Shown: positions 1 through 7,889 of the stretch, one piece after another
Numbering within the stretch: the stretch's first letter is position 1
Layout: every line of letters begins with the position of its first letter
Assembly (NCBI RefSeq): GCF_019599185.1
Contig: NZ_JAIEUL010000011.1
Location: forward strand, 62,001 to 126,000
Reading direction: 5' to 3'
Source of the DNA: Cryobacterium inferilacus
GTDB lineage: Bacteria; Actinomycetota; Actinomycetes; Actinomycetales; Microbacteriaceae
Length of the DNA stretch: 64,000 nucleotides
Notes under the pieces: model-generated
Databases searched by the model: none
What the model was told of the DNA's origin: nothing
What the model saw: only the letters and a program-made list of their open reading frames with translations
Translations under genes and position numbers: made by a program

Positions 1-442
1 TGACCGCCGCGGCGATCAGGGTGGTGGTGAGCCAGGCCTGGCCGATCTCGATCTGGCTGAAGAACTGCCCGACGGTGGCGCTGAACTGGTCGTTGAAGCT
101 GATCGTGGCGTTGGTCACCTGCAGGAAGGTGAGGAAGCCGGTGATCGCGGACGCGACGGTGAGGAAGGCGGCGGATGCGGCGGCGAAGTCGATGGCCATG
201 CCGTATTCGCGTTCGCGGGGGCTCAGCGCGAAGCAGGTGAGCACCAACGCGCCGATGGTTCCGGCGGCGCCGATGTTGACCAGCAGCTTGGCGATGGGCA
301 GTCCCCAGCGCACGACGGCACCGGGGTCGGCGAGCAGCTGGGCGTCGGCCCCGCCACCGTAGGCCAGGCCCGCCACCGTCGCCAGAATCGCGGCCAGCAG
401 CAGGGCTGGCGGGCCGATGATACGAACGTAACGGGGCACCAT
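1..442 (-). CDS. CopD-like copper resistance / cytochrome c oxidase assembly membrane protein (partial)
   Basis: The reading frame is open to the window edge, so only about the first 147 residues are visible and the C-terminus lies outside. Translation from the ATG at 442 gives hydrophobic segments near residues 6-28, 50-72 and 85-105, as in the N-terminal half of actinobacterial fused CopD/CtaG proteins, which take part in copper handling or in copper delivery to cytochrome oxidase. Seen: multi-span membrane pattern and the position next to HU. Inferred: family assignment, because the diagnostic second half is missing. It is followed on its 5' side by the HU gene in the same direction, 126 bases away. 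Confidence 0.6.
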   Translation of the reverse strand, partial: MVPRYVRIIGPPALLLAAILATVAGLAYGGGADAQLLADPGAVVRWGLPIAKLLVNIGAAGTIGALVLTCFALSPREREYGMAIDFAAASAAFLTVASAITGFLTFLQVTNATISFNDQFSATVGQFFSQIEIGQAWLTTTLIAAAV

Positions 443-518
443 CCCAGCGTAACCGGAGGTGGAGCAGACAATCGGCCCGTTCGACGCCCGCGGGCCGTGA
501 GAACGCTGGTTAACGAGA

Positions 519-548
519 AGTGGGCGCCGACCGAAGTCGACGCCCACT
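519..548 (-). terminator. Hairpin downstream of the HU gene
   Basis: Inverted arms AGTGGGCG (519-526) and CGCCCACT (541-548) with further pairing inside lie 20 bases past the HU stop codon on the minus strand, followed by a TTCTCGTT stretch. It is a likely intrinsic terminator with a weak U tract. Confidence 0.5.
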
Positions 549-568
549 GAAACTACGAGGTCTGCACC

Positions 569-856
569 CTACTTGGCGGCAGCCTTGAGCTTGCTACCAG
601 CGGTCAGCTTGACGCGGTGGCCGGCAGCGATGGCGATCTCTTCGCCGGTCTGCGGGTTGCGGCCGGTGCGAGCGGCGGTTGCGGTGCGCTCGACGCCGAG
701 CCATCCCGGGATGGTGACCTTGCCGTCGTTCGCAACGGTGTCGGCGAGGGTTGCAAAGAAAGCGTTCAGAACGCCGTCGACAGCAGCCTGGCTCTGGCCA
801 GAGTCTGCGGCAACCTTGGCAACGAGCTCGGTCTTGTTCAGCGACTTGTCAGCCAT
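569..856 (-). CDS. hup: HU family DNA-binding protein
   Basis: A 95-residue nucleoid protein of the HU/IHF family that bends and compacts DNA as a dimer. The protein shows the family's N-terminal helices (NKTELVAKVA), the GxVTIPGxG-like beta turn and the RTGRNPQTGEEI arm that wraps the minor groove, and it lacks the long lysine-rich tail of mycobacterial HupB. The ATG at 856 is preferred over an upstream in-frame start at 901 because GAGGAGG sits ten bases before it and because the family begins at this Met. It is a single gene with its own promoter region (857-1107) and a hairpin downstream. Confidence 0.95.
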   Translation of the reverse strand: MADKSLNKTELVAKVAADSGQSQAAVDGVLNAFFATLADTVANDGKVTIPGWLGVERTATAARTGRNPQTGEEIAIAAGHRVKLTAGSKLKAAAK

Positions 857-953
857 TGAGTGTCCTCCTCGGACCTTCGTCTGTAAAAAACAGGTATTCA
901 CGTGAAGCGGGCGCGCTATGTCAGCGCCTCCGTTGGTCGGTTCGACCGCGTTG

Positions 954-985
954 AATCTAGCATTGATCCGCGGGATTCCGCGGAT
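954..985 (-). promoter_or_regulatory. Putative HU promoter with operator-like palindrome
   Basis: On the minus strand an extended -10 (TGCTAGATT, hexamer at 954-959) would give a leader of about 90 nt. Immediately upstream a perfect inverted repeat, ATCCGCGG-GATT-CCGCGGAT (966-985), fills the space between -10 and -35 and could be an operator. The rest of the 321-base gap between HU and rpsN holds only this and the rpsN-side hairpin. Confidence 0.35.
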
Positions 986-1107
986 TTACGGCGTTTCGGG
1001 CCGCTTTGCAGGGTGAATTGGGGGCGTTTTCGCTGTGCGCGAACTGTACGGCCCCCGTGTGGGGTCGACCGCCCGCCGTCACCGGTGACACGAACCGGTG
1101 ACACACA

Positions 1108-1141
1108 ACAGGGGATGCCGGCCGAAGCCGACATCCCCTGT
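1108..1141 (-). terminator. Hairpin downstream of rpsN
   Basis: Arms ACAGGGGATG (1108-1117) and CATCCCCTGT (1132-1141) with an inner CGGC-CGAA-GCCG stem form a strong hairpin 36 bases past the rpsN stop. There is no clear U tract, so the termination efficiency is uncertain. Confidence 0.6.
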
Positions 1142-1177
1142 GGATGCGTCGCGATCGTTTACACGATCAGCAGCTGG

Positions 1178-1483
1178 TTACCAGCTGGACTTGGTGATGC
1201 CGGGCAGCTCGCCGCGGTGCGCCATGTCGCGGAAACGTACGCGCGAGATGCCGAACTTGGAGAGGTGGCCACGGGGACGACCGTCAACCGCGTCGCGGTT
1301 GCGCAGGCGAACCGGCGAGGCGTTGCGGGGCAGCTTCTGGAGGCCCTTGCGAGCCTCTTCACGGGACTCGTCGGTGCCGGCCGGGTCGACCAGGGCCTTC
1401 TTCAGCTCGAGGCGCTTCGCGGCGTAACGCTCAACGATGACCTTGCGCTGGTTGTTCTTGGCAATCATGCTCTTCTTCGCCAT
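1178..1483 (-). CDS. rpsN: 30S ribosomal protein uS14, zinc-free form
   Basis: A 101-residue S14 of the long type, found in the head of the small ribosomal subunit. It begins [10 protein letters not shown] and has the C-terminal motif [20 protein letters not shown] followed by [15 protein letters not shown]. It lacks the CxxC pairs of the short zinc-binding S14, so it is the C-minus paralogue type. It is the last gene of a three-gene run rpmB-rpmG-rpsN, two bases after the rpmG stop. The family is often derepressed under zinc shortage, and the zur gene is next door, but I see no Zur box before rpmB. Confidence 0.97.
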   Translation of the reverse strand: MAKKSMIAKNNQRKVIVERYAAKRLELKKALVDPAGTDESREEARKGLQKLPRNASPVRLRNRDAVDGRPRGHLSKFGISRVRFRDMAHRGELPGITKSSW

Positions 1484-1485
1484 TT

Positions 1486-1653
1486 TTAGCGCTCCTCACG
1501 GAAGTCAACGTGCTTGCGGATGACCGGGTCGTACTTCTTGAGTACGAGACGGTCGGGGTTGTTGCGACGGTTCTTCTTGGTCACGTAGGTGTAACCGGTT
1601 CCTGCCGTCGAACGCAGCTTGATGATCGGACGTACGTCCTGAGCCTTAGCCAT
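1486..1653 (-). CDS. rpmG: 50S ribosomal protein bL33, cysteine-free
   Basis: A 55-residue L33 beginning [13 protein letters not shown] with the central [12 protein letters not shown] block and the [11 protein letters not shown] end. No cysteine is present, so it is the form that does not bind zinc. Its start codon overlaps the rpmB stop by one base (TAATG), with the ribosome site GGGGAG inside the end of rpmB, which implies translational coupling. It sits between rpmB and rpsN. Confidence 0.95.
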   Translation of the reverse strand: MAKAQDVRPIIKLRSTAGTGYTYVTKKNRRNNPDRLVLKKYDPVIRKHVDFREER

Positions 1654-1889
1654 TAGATTTTCTCCCCACGTGCGAGCAGGTCCTTGACGACCGACTCAAT
1701 GCCGCGAGCATCAATAACCTTGATGCCCTTTGCCGAGAGAGTCAGCGTGACGTTGCGGCGAAGCGACGGCACGAAGTACTTCTTGGTCTGCACGTTCGGG
1801 TCGAAACGACGCTTGGTGCGCCGGTGCGAGTGTGAAATGTTGTGTCCAAAGCCGGGAACGGCTCCGGTCACCTGGCAGGTTGCTGCCAT
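1653..1889 (-). CDS. rpmB: 50S ribosomal protein bL28, zinc-free form
   Basis: A 78-residue L28 with the conserved [17 protein letters not shown] block. The N-terminal CxxC knuckle of zinc-binding L28 is replaced by CQVTG, leaving one cysteine, so this is a C-minus paralogue. The ATG at 1889 has GGAGGAAAACC directly upstream; a longer in-frame start at 2087 would run into the zur gene and lacks family similarity. It is the first gene of rpmB-rpmG-rpsN, 172 bases after zur in the same direction. Confidence 0.95.
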   Translation of the reverse strand: MAATCQVTGAVPGFGHNISHSHRRTKRRFDPNVQTKKYFVPSLRRNVTLTLSAKGIKVIDARGIESVVKDLLARGEKI

Positions 1890-2061
1890 GGTTTTCCTCC
1901 AATACCGAAGGGCGAGTGCCCTTCCCAAGATCTCTTGTCGGCCCATCCATGAGGGATTCCACCCGGAAGCGGCCGGCCGAAAGATTCCGGCGGCTGATTC
2001 GGTGGGAGAAAAAGTCACGAACAGGCAATGCACGCACAGATATGCGCAGCAGCTACCCAGC

Positions 2062-2469
2062 CTACGGGGTGGGGCGGTTCGACGCAAGCGCGGTGCACGC
2101 CGCGCAGAGGCCGAAGATGTCGATGACGTGGGCCGCTTCGGTGAAGCCGTGCTTGGCCGCCTCTTCGGTCGCCCAGTTCTCGATGGCCGCGACCTCGATC
2201 TCCACTGTCAGCCCACAGTTGCGGCAGATCAGGTGGTGGTGGTGGTCGGTGGTGCTGCAGGCCCGGTACAGGCTCTCACCGTCGGGCGACTGCAAGGAGT
2301 CGGCGTCCCCCTCCAGGGCCAGGTCGGCCAGGGCGCGGTAGACCGTGGCCAGGCCGATCGGCGACCCGCTGGTGTGCAGGGCGGAGTGCAGGCCCTGGGC
2401 GCTGACGAACCCTTCGACGCGACCGAGCTCGGTGCGCACGGCCTCTCGCTGCCAGGTGTTTCGCTTCAT
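2062..2469 (-). CDS. zur: Fur-family zinc uptake regulator
   Basis: A 135-residue Fur-family repressor with an N-terminal winged helix (about 1-80) and a metal-binding dimerisation domain. It contains the [11 protein letters not shown] cluster and the second pair CAAC near the C-terminus, the four cysteines of the structural zinc site, and further His residues for the sensory site. Its ATG overlaps the stop of the permease gene (ATGA), so it is probably the last gene of the znu operon, which would make it autoregulated through the Zur box before znuA. Zur rather than Fur is inferred from this neighbourhood. Confidence 0.85.
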   Translation of the reverse strand: MKRNTWQREAVRTELGRVEGFVSAQGLHSALHTSGSPIGLATVYRALADLALEGDADSLQSPDGESLYRACSTTDHHHHLICRNCGLTVEIEVAAIENWATEEAAKHGFTEAAHVIDIFGLCAACTALASNRPTP

Positions 2470-3302
2470 GAGTCCAACCGTAACCCCGCTCGAGCCGGGG
2501 CGTGTACCCCCTGCGTTCGTGCGCTGAGCGAACGGATGCCCAGGGCGAGCAGGAAGAAGGCGGCGGCGGTGAGCGCGATGGCCGGTCCGGCCGCCACATC
2601 GAGAGCGCGGGACAGGAGCACGCCGATCAGGCCGGAGCCGGCGCCGATGGCCGGTGCGAGCAGCACGATGCGCGGCGCGGTACGCACCAACAACCTGGCG
2701 GCGGCGGCGGGGGCGGCGATCAGCGCGATCGCGAGAATGGCGCCCACCGCGGGCATCGCCGTGACGACGGTGGCGGTGATGAGCACCAGCGTGAGCAGTT
2801 CGATCGGCCACTCCCGGTAGCCGGCCGAGCGGAAGCCGGTGCGGTCGAAGGTGGAGAACAGGATCTCCTTGCCGAAGAGCACGGTCACCGCCGCCGCGAC
2901 GACGAGCACCGCAGCGGCCAAGAGCACGTCACCGTCGGTGACCGTGAGGATCGAGCCGACCAGATAGGACTCCACGTGCACGGGCAACGACGGGTTGAGC
3001 GACTGCAGCAGCACGCCCAGTGCGAATCCGGCGGTGAGCATGATGCCGGACGCCACCTGGCTGCCCTGCCGGCGCACCCGGCCGAGGAGAGTCATGATCG
3101 CCACGATCACGGCGGCGGCCACTGCGGCGCCCAGCGGGATGCTGACGCCAAGCAGGGCCGCGGCCACGGCGCCGGGGAAGGTGGCGTGGGTGAGCGCCTG
3201 GGCGAAGAAGGTGCGTCGGCGCAGCAGCACCAGGGTGCCGACCAGGCCGCTCAGGGCGCCGATCACGGCGGCGGCGAGCAGGGCTTTCTCGAAGTAGCCC
3301 AT
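2466..3302 (-). CDS. Metal (zinc) ABC transporter permease
   Basis: A 278-residue ABC-3 (cluster A-1) permease with about eight hydrophobic segments, in the inner membrane. It starts [19 protein letters not shown]; the HATFPG and GAILAIALI-type blocks of the family are visible. It is the second of two permease genes; the pair would form a heterodimeric channel, as in Mn/Zn transporters of the TroCD type. Its ATG overlaps the preceding permease stop by one base and its own stop overlaps the zur start. Confidence 0.9.
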   Translation of the reverse strand: MGYFEKALLAAAVIGALSGLVGTLVLLRRRTFFAQALTHATFPGAVAAALLGVSIPLGAAVAAAVIVAIMTLLGRVRRQGSQVASGIMLTAGFALGVLLQSLNPSLPVHVESYLVGSILTVTDGDVLLAAAVLVVAAAVTVLFGKEILFSTFDRTGFRSAGYREWPIELLTLVLITATVVTAMPAVGAILAIALIAAPAAAARLLVRTAPRIVLLAPAIGAGSGLIGVLLSRALDVAAGPAIALTAAAFFLLALGIRSLSARTQGVHAPARAGLRLDS

Positions 3303-4198
3303 CAGACGGTCACCGGCTCCGGCTGCGGTTCGGTCGTGGCGGGGCGGCGCATCCGGTCGACCGTGAGCCGGCCGAGCAGAACGATCAGGTAGCCGGCCAC
3401 GAGCACCAGCACCACGGTGGCTCCGCTAGGCAGGTCGATGCCTGCGGTGACTGAGGCCTCGAAGCCCAGGGCCAGGCCCACCCAGGCGCAGAGGGCGGCG
3501 AAGCCCGCGGCGAGCGGGAAGAGGACCCAGAGCCGCACGGTGATCAGCCGGGCGACGGCACCGGGCACGATCAGCACCGCGAGAACGAGCAGGTTGCCGA
3601 CGGCGCTGGAGGCGGCGACCACGACGAGGGCGATGGCCACGTTGAGGACCAGGTCGAGCAGCAGCGGGCGGTAGCCGGCGGCGGCGAGGGCGGTGCGGTC
3701 GAAGGCGCGGAAGACCTGCTGTTTGAGAGTGAGCCCGACCAGGAGCAGCGCGATCGCGCAGATCGTGAGGGTTTGGGTCACCTCGGCGTCCGTCACCGTG
3801 AGCAGCCGGCCGAAGAGCAGCTGCTCCAGCTGGCCGGCGTAGTTGGTCTGCCGGGACACCTCGAGGATGCCGACGCTGAACATGGCGGTGAAGACGATCG
3901 CGATCGCCGCATCCCCCGAGACGGCCCGCCTGGTGATCACCGTGAGCACGATCGCGGCCAGGATCGCGGCGATCATGGCGCCGACGAAGAGGCCCTCCCG
4001 GCCACCCCACACGAAACCGATGGCGATGCCGGGGAAAACCGAGTGGGTGAGGCCGTCACTGATGAATTCGAGGCTGCGCAGGTTGACGAGCACCCCCACG
4101 ATGCCGGCGACCAGGCTGAGGGCAAGGAGCACCACCAGCGCCCTGGCCATGAAGGGAAGCGTGAAGGCGGAGAAGAGCGGGCCGAGCAGTTCGGCCAT
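3302..4198 (-). CDS. znuB: Metal (zinc) ABC transporter permease
   Basis: A 298-residue ABC-3 family permease ([20 protein letters not shown]), with the conserved [17 protein letters not shown] segment near residue 50 and the [15 protein letters not shown] segment in the C-terminal half. It belongs to the same operon as the ATPase (start overlaps its stop by one base) and the second permease. The symbol is by family; the two permeases cannot be told apart functionally from sequence. Manganese as an alternative substrate is not excluded, but the His-rich binding protein and Zur favour zinc. Confidence 0.9.
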   Translation of the reverse strand: MAELLGPLFSAFTLPFMARALVVLLALSLVAGIVGVLVNLRSLEFISDGLTHSVFPGIAIGFVWGGREGLFVGAMIAAILAAIVLTVITRRAVSGDAAIAIVFTAMFSVGILEVSRQTNYAGQLEQLLFGRLLTVTDAEVTQTLTICAIALLLVGLTLKQQVFRAFDRTALAAAGYRPLLLDLVLNVAIALVVVAASSAVGNLLVLAVLIVPGAVARLITVRLWVLFPLAAGFAALCAWVGLALGFEASVTAGIDLPSGATVVLVLVAGYLIVLLGRLTVDRMRRPATTEPQPEPVTV

Positions 4199-4989
4199 CA
4201 GTGGCCTTCGTGGCCGGGAACGATGAGGGTGTGCTGATCCATCTCGACGCCGACCTCGTGGAACGTGCGCTGCACGTTGTCGAGGGTGAGCACGCTCTCG
4301 CGCGGGCCGAAGGCCACCTGGCTGCCGTTGAGCAGCAGCACCCGCTCGCAGACCGCGCGGGCCAGGTCGAGGTCGTGGGTGGAGACGAGCACGGCGACGC
4401 CGTCGGCCTTGAGCCGCTCGACGGTGCCGACGAGGGCGTCGCGGTTGGACTGGTCGAGGCCGTTGAAGGGCTCGTCGAGCAGCAGCAGGCGGGGACCGCC
4501 CGCCACGGCACGGGCGAGCAGGCCGCGCTGCTGTTGCCCGCCGGAGAGTTCACCGAACCTGGCCTTGGCGAGGTGGCCGAGTCCCACGGTGTCGAGGGCG
4601 GCGGTCACGGCCGCGCGGTCTTTCCGACCGGGCAGACGCAACCAGCCCAGCTCGCGGTAGCGGCCCATCATGACGACCTGCTCGAGGCTGACCGGGAACT
4701 CGGGGTCGAGCTCGTCGGTCTGCGGCACGTACCCGACGGTTCCGGCCGGTGCGGTGTCGTGACCGAGCACCTCGACGGTGCCGCCGGTGCGTTTGATGAG
4801 TCCCAGGATGCCCTTGAGCAGGGTGGACTTGCCTGACCCGTTCGGCCCGATCAGTGCGATGGCCTCACCGGCCAGGAGGTCGAAGTCGATGCCGGTGAGA
4901 GCGGGGGTTTGGGCGTAGGCGAACGAGGCCCCGGAGACGCGCAGGGCCGGCGCAGCGGTCATCCGCTGCTGAGAAGGGTTCTCGTTCAC
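4198..4989 (-). CDS. znuC: Metal (zinc) ABC transporter ATP-binding protein
   Basis: A 263-residue cytoplasmic ATPase that powers the two permeases. Walker A is GPNGSGKS (about 48-55), the signature is LSGGQQQR (about 148-155), Walker B is LLLLDEP, and an H-loop STHD follows. Its ATG lies only seven bases after the znuA stop, in the middle of a four-gene transport operon. Confidence 0.93.
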   Translation of the reverse strand: MNENPSQQRMTAAPALRVSGASFAYAQTPALTGIDFDLLAGEAIALIGPNGSGKSTLLKGILGLIKRTGGTVEVLGHDTAPAGTVGYVPQTDELDPEFPVSLEQVVMMGRYRELGWLRLPGRKDRAAVTAALDTVGLGHLAKARFGELSGGQQQRGLLARAVAGGPRLLLLDEPFNGLDQSNRDALVGTVERLKADGVAVLVSTHDLDLARAVCERVLLLNGSQVAFGPRESVLTLDNVQRTFHEVGVEMDQHTLIVPGHEGH

Positions 4990-4996
4990 TCTTCAA

Positions 4997-6055
4997 CTAT
5001 TGCAGGTCGGCGGGAACGGCGCTGGGCGTCACACCCCAGGACTCCAGGATCAGGCTGACATTGTGCAGCTGGGTGGCGATGTAGGTGGAGCCGTCGCTGT
5101 CAGCCGGGCCGAGCGAGTCACCGTAAAGGGCGTCGTCGCCGGAGTACACCGCGACGCCGGCCTCTGCGGCGATGGTGTCGGCCGCCTTCGGGTTGATGGA
5201 GGCCTCGGAGAAGACCGCCTTGACGCCGGTTTCCTTGACGGCGGCGACCAGGGCATCGATCTCGGCGGCACTCGGCTCGGCGTTGTCGTCGAAGCTCGGG
5301 ATGACGCTGCCGACGTAGGTGATGCCGTAGGCGGCGGTGAAGTAGCCGAAGGCGTCGTGGTTGCTCACCAGCAGGCGCTGGTCGGCCGGCACGGCGTCGA
5401 CGTTCTCGTGGATCCAGGCGTCGAGGTCGGTGAGCTGGGCGGAGTAGTCGGCCTCGTTGGCCTCGAAGTTGGCGGCGTGGGTGCTGCTGGCGGCGGCCAG
5501 GCCGTCGGCGATGGTGGCGACCATGGCCTCGGCGTTGCTCACGTCGGTCCAGATGTGCGGGTTGCCGCCCTCGTGGTCGTGGTCGTGCTCCTCGGCGGCC
5601 TCGTCGTCGTGGGCGGCCTCGTCCTCGTGTCCGGCCTCATCCTCGTGGGCGGCCTCGTCCTCGTGTCCGGCCTCTCCGTCGAGGATGGTGATGCCCTCGT
5701 CGGAGTCGATGGTGACACCGTCGAAGCCGGAGGCCTCGATGGCGTCGTCCAGCCACTCCTCGAGCCCGACACCATTGATCACGAGCACATCGGCGGCGCC
5801 CAGCGCGGTGAGGTCGGCGACGGACGGGTCGTAGCTGTGCGCGCTCTGGTTGGGCTGGATCAGCTGGGTCACCTCGACACCGGCGGTGTCGCCGACGATG
5901 TTGCGGGTGAGGTCGGCAATCTGCGTCGTCGTGGCGACGATCTGCAGGTCACCCTCTGCGTCGGTCGAGGCGGCGCTGCCGGTGGCGGAGCATCCGGCCA
6001 GCACGAGGGTGGCGGCGACGGCAAGGACGGGGAGGGCACGTTTGGGGGAAGTCAC
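4997..6055 (-). CDS. znuA: Zinc ABC transporter substrate-binding lipoprotein
   Basis: A 352-residue cluster A-1 metal-binding lipoprotein. The signal peptide ends in the lipobox LAGC, so the mature protein is anchored outside the membrane. A His/Asp/Glu-rich loop of near-tandem GHEDEAAHEDEA units (about residues 122-155) precedes the metal-site block NPHIWTD; further family blocks are NHDAFGYF and FSEASINPK. I chose the GTG at 6055: an upstream ATG in frame (6097) would add 14 residues that lie inside the Zur box and promoter. There is no ribosome site before the GTG, but a -10 seven bases upstream fits a leaderless transcript. Confidence 0.93.
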   Translation of the reverse strand: MTSPKRALPVLAVAATLVLAGCSATGSAASTDAEGDLQIVATTTQIADLTRNIVGDTAGVEVTQLIQPNQSAHSYDPSVADLTALGAADVLVINGVGLEEWLDDAIEASGFDGVTIDSDEGITILDGEAGHEDEAAHEDEAGHEDEAAHDDEAAEEHDHDHEGGNPHIWTDVSNAEAMVATIADGLAAASSTHAANFEANEADYSAQLTDLDAWIHENVDAVPADQRLLVSNHDAFGYFTAAYGITYVGSVIPSFDDNAEPSAAEIDALVAAVKETGVKAVFSEASINPKAADTIAAEAGVAVYSGDDALYGDSLGPADSDGSTYIATQLHNVSLILESWGVTPSAVPADLQ

Positions 6056-6062
6056 GCTCGAA

Positions 6063-6091
6063 ACGCTACGCCTATTGATAATGATTGTCAA
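6063..6091 (-). promoter_or_regulatory. znuA promoter with Zur box
   Basis: The imperfect palindrome TTGATAATGATTGTCAA (6075-6091) matches the Fur/Zur box style. On the minus strand a -35 TTGACA (6086-6091) and a -10 TAGCGT (6063-6068) are spaced by exactly 17 bases, so the box covers the promoter, as expected for repression when zinc is plentiful. The predicted transcription start falls on the znuA GTG, which implies a leaderless mRNA. Confidence 0.75.
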
Positions 6092-6121
6092 AACCATTAG
6101 CTCGGGGCCGGTGCGCGGCCG

Positions 6122-6841
6122 TCACAGGTGCCGGAGGTACCGCTCCGGGGCATCCAGAAAGCTGGCCCAGTTGGTGACCAGGTCGAGGTCCCGCCACGCC
6201 ATCTCGCGCAGCCCCCACTCACCGACCTCGAGGATGCGCGCGCCGGGCAGGGCCGCGAGCAGCGGTGAGTGCGTCGACATGATCACCTGCGAGCCACCCT
6301 CGGCCAGAAGGTCCTTGAGGTGGCCGAGCAGTGCCAGGCAGCCAGAGAACGACAGCGCCGACTCTGGCTCGTCGAGCACCCAGAGCCCGCGGCCGCGGAA
6401 CCTGTCGACGGCCAGTTCGAGAAACGATTCACCGTGCGAGATCTCGTGGAAGCGCGGCTCGGGCCGCGTGCCCGGGTTCTCCTCCAGATAGGTGAAGAAG
6501 CCGTGCATGGTCTCGGCCCTGAGGAAGTAGCCGCGCCGGGTGCTGCCGCCGCTGCGCACCAGCCGCAGGTGGTCGTGCAGGGCGGATTCGCTGACCCGGG
6601 TGGAGTTCTGCGCTCCGGTGGAGCCGCCCTCTGGCGACAGCCCCCAGGCCAGGGCGATGGCCTCGACGAGAGTGGACTTGCCGGCTCCGTTCTCGCCGAC
6701 GAAAACCGTGGCCGACCCCAGGTCCAGCCCGCTGGTCAGCAGCTGCGCCACCGGCGGCAGGGTCGCCGGCCAGGTCGTGCGGTCGAGTGGATGCTGCGGG
6801 TCCTCCTCGATGCGGCGCAGGGGGATGCTGTCGAAAGCCAT
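6122..6841 (-). CDS. AAA/ABC-type ATPase of the COG3910-like predicted ATPase group
   Basis: A 239-residue stand-alone ATPase. Walker A is GENGAGKS (about 49-56), Walker B is LWVLDEPESALS and a following STHSPLLAAL gives the H-loop. There is no membrane partner and no transporter nearby. The group is widespread and its substrate is unknown. The ATG at 6841 follows GGGGGAGGAT; a longer frame reaching 7162 runs through a repeat region and is not credible. It reads in the same direction as znuA, 66 bases upstream of it, but the Zur promoter lies between. Confidence 0.85.
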   Translation of the reverse strand: MAFDSIPLRRIEEDPQHPLDRTTWPATLPPVAQLLTSGLDLGSATVFVGENGAGKSTLVEAIALAWGLSPEGGSTGAQNSTRVSESALHDHLRLVRSGGSTRRGYFLRAETMHGFFTYLEENPGTRPEPRFHEISHGESFLELAVDRFRGRGLWVLDEPESALSFSGCLALLGHLKDLLAEGGSQVIMSTHSPLLAALPGARILEVGEWGLREMAWRDLDLVTNWASFLDAPERYLRHL

Positions 6842-6990
6842 GCCCCATCCTCCCCCGCCGCACCCCGGATGCGCAGCGGTGTCGGCCCCTTGCGGCGGCG
6901 GCAGCGTGCCTGCGGGCGCGCCAGGAGGGGCAGGAGGGGCACTGACTCGCCGCAAACCCCCCCTTGCGCGGCGTCGAAGGGGCCATGTGC

Positions 6991-7173
6991 GGCAACTCGG
7001 CAGACAGCCCCGCATCCGCGCCGGAAGCCCGGCCCCGCCTCGCCGAGTTGCCACTTGGCGCCCACTCACGGCGCTCGTGGGGGCCGCAACTGGCAACTCG
7101 CGGCCGCTGCCGTCAGCGAGTTGCCACTTGGCGCCCACTGGAGGCGCTGCTGGGGGCCGCAACTGGCAACTCG
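6991..7173. repeat. Cluster of REP-like palindromic repeats
   Basis: The 364-base gap 6842-7205 holds two 57-base elements, 7044-7100 and 7117-7173. Each is bounded by CGAGTTGCCA and its complement TGGCAACTCG and shares the inner blocks CTTGGCGCCCACT and GGGGGCCGCAACTGG. A further half element, GGCAACTCGGC (6991-7001), pairs with GCCGAGTTGCC (7042-7052). The copies are nearly identical, so they look like recent or selected REP-type elements. No transposase gene lies beside them. Confidence 0.75.
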
Positions 7174-7205
7174 CGGAGGTGTCCCCCGCCGTCTACTCTG
7201 TTGCC

Positions 7206-7880
7206 ATGAGAGCACGCGCCGGCAAGGGCACCGTTCCGCCCGCGGCGGGCCAGTCCTCCCCCACCCGAACGGCACGCGCACCCCGTTTCCCTCGCGCTGG
7301 ACGGGTCGCCCAGAGCGCACCTGTTCCCCTGCCGGCCCCTGCGGCGATGCTGCGGCCCTGGCGCCTCGATGACGCCGCGGGGCTGCAGGCTGCGTTCACC
7401 GGTAGCGGCGACCTCTCCGCCCAGTTCGGTGCCATCGATCTGTCGACGCTCGCTCGCTGTCAGATCTTCATCGCCGACAATCTGGCACCGGCCACGGTGT
7501 CCAGACAGAACTTCGCGATCAGCGTCGACGGGGTGGCCGTGGGCAACGTGGGCATCGGCAGCATGGAACACCGGCATGGCACCGGCTGGGTGTACTACTG
7601 GGTCTCGGCGGGGGCCAGGGGACGGGGCCTGGCGACCCTCGCTCTCGCGTCGATCGCCGAGTGGGCGTTCACCGAGCAGGGCCTGTACCGGCTCGAACTC
7701 GGTCATCGTACCAACAACCCGGCCTCCTGCCGGGTCGCCGCCAGGGCAGGGTTCGCCGTCGAGGGCGTCGAGCGGCAGAAGCTCAAGTACGGCACCGAAC
7801 GCTTCGACGTCGAGACGCACGCCAGGCTGCGCACGGATGCGCCTCCCCCTGTGCGCCCGCTGCCCACGGTCACGTTCTAG
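7206..7880 (+). CDS. GNAT family N-acetyltransferase (RimJ/RimL-like)
   Basis: A 224-residue acetyl-CoA-dependent N-acetyltransferase. The catalytic domain begins at MLRPWRLDDAAGL (residue 48, codon at 7347). The acetyl-CoA loop is seen as SAGARGRGLATLAL, followed by the YRLELGHRTNNPASCRVAARAG end typical of the RimJ/RimL branch, which often acetylates protein N-termini or small amines; the substrate is unknown. The first 47 residues are Pro/Ala/Arg-rich and unlike the family. The ATG at 7206 is six bases past a TACTCT -10-like hexamer (7194-7199), so a leaderless start is possible; the ATG at 7347 is the alternative. Confidence 0.85.
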   Translation: MRARAGKGTVPPAAGQSSPTRTARAPRFPRAGRVAQSAPVPLPAPAAMLRPWRLDDAAGLQAAFTGSGDLSAQFGAIDLSTLARCQIFIADNLAPATVSRQNFAISVDGVAVGNVGIGSMEHRHGTGWVYYWVSAGARGRGLATLALASIAEWAFTEQGLYRLELGHRTNNPASCRVAARAGFAVEGVERQKLKYGTERFDVETHARLRTDAPPPVRPLPTVTF

Positions 7881-7889
7881 GCGGGCCGA

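Noticed and set aside
1684..2820. Long plus-strand frame opposite rpmB, zur and the zinc permease
   Set aside because: It is antisense to well-recognised genes and low in complexity, a normal effect of high-GC codon bias.
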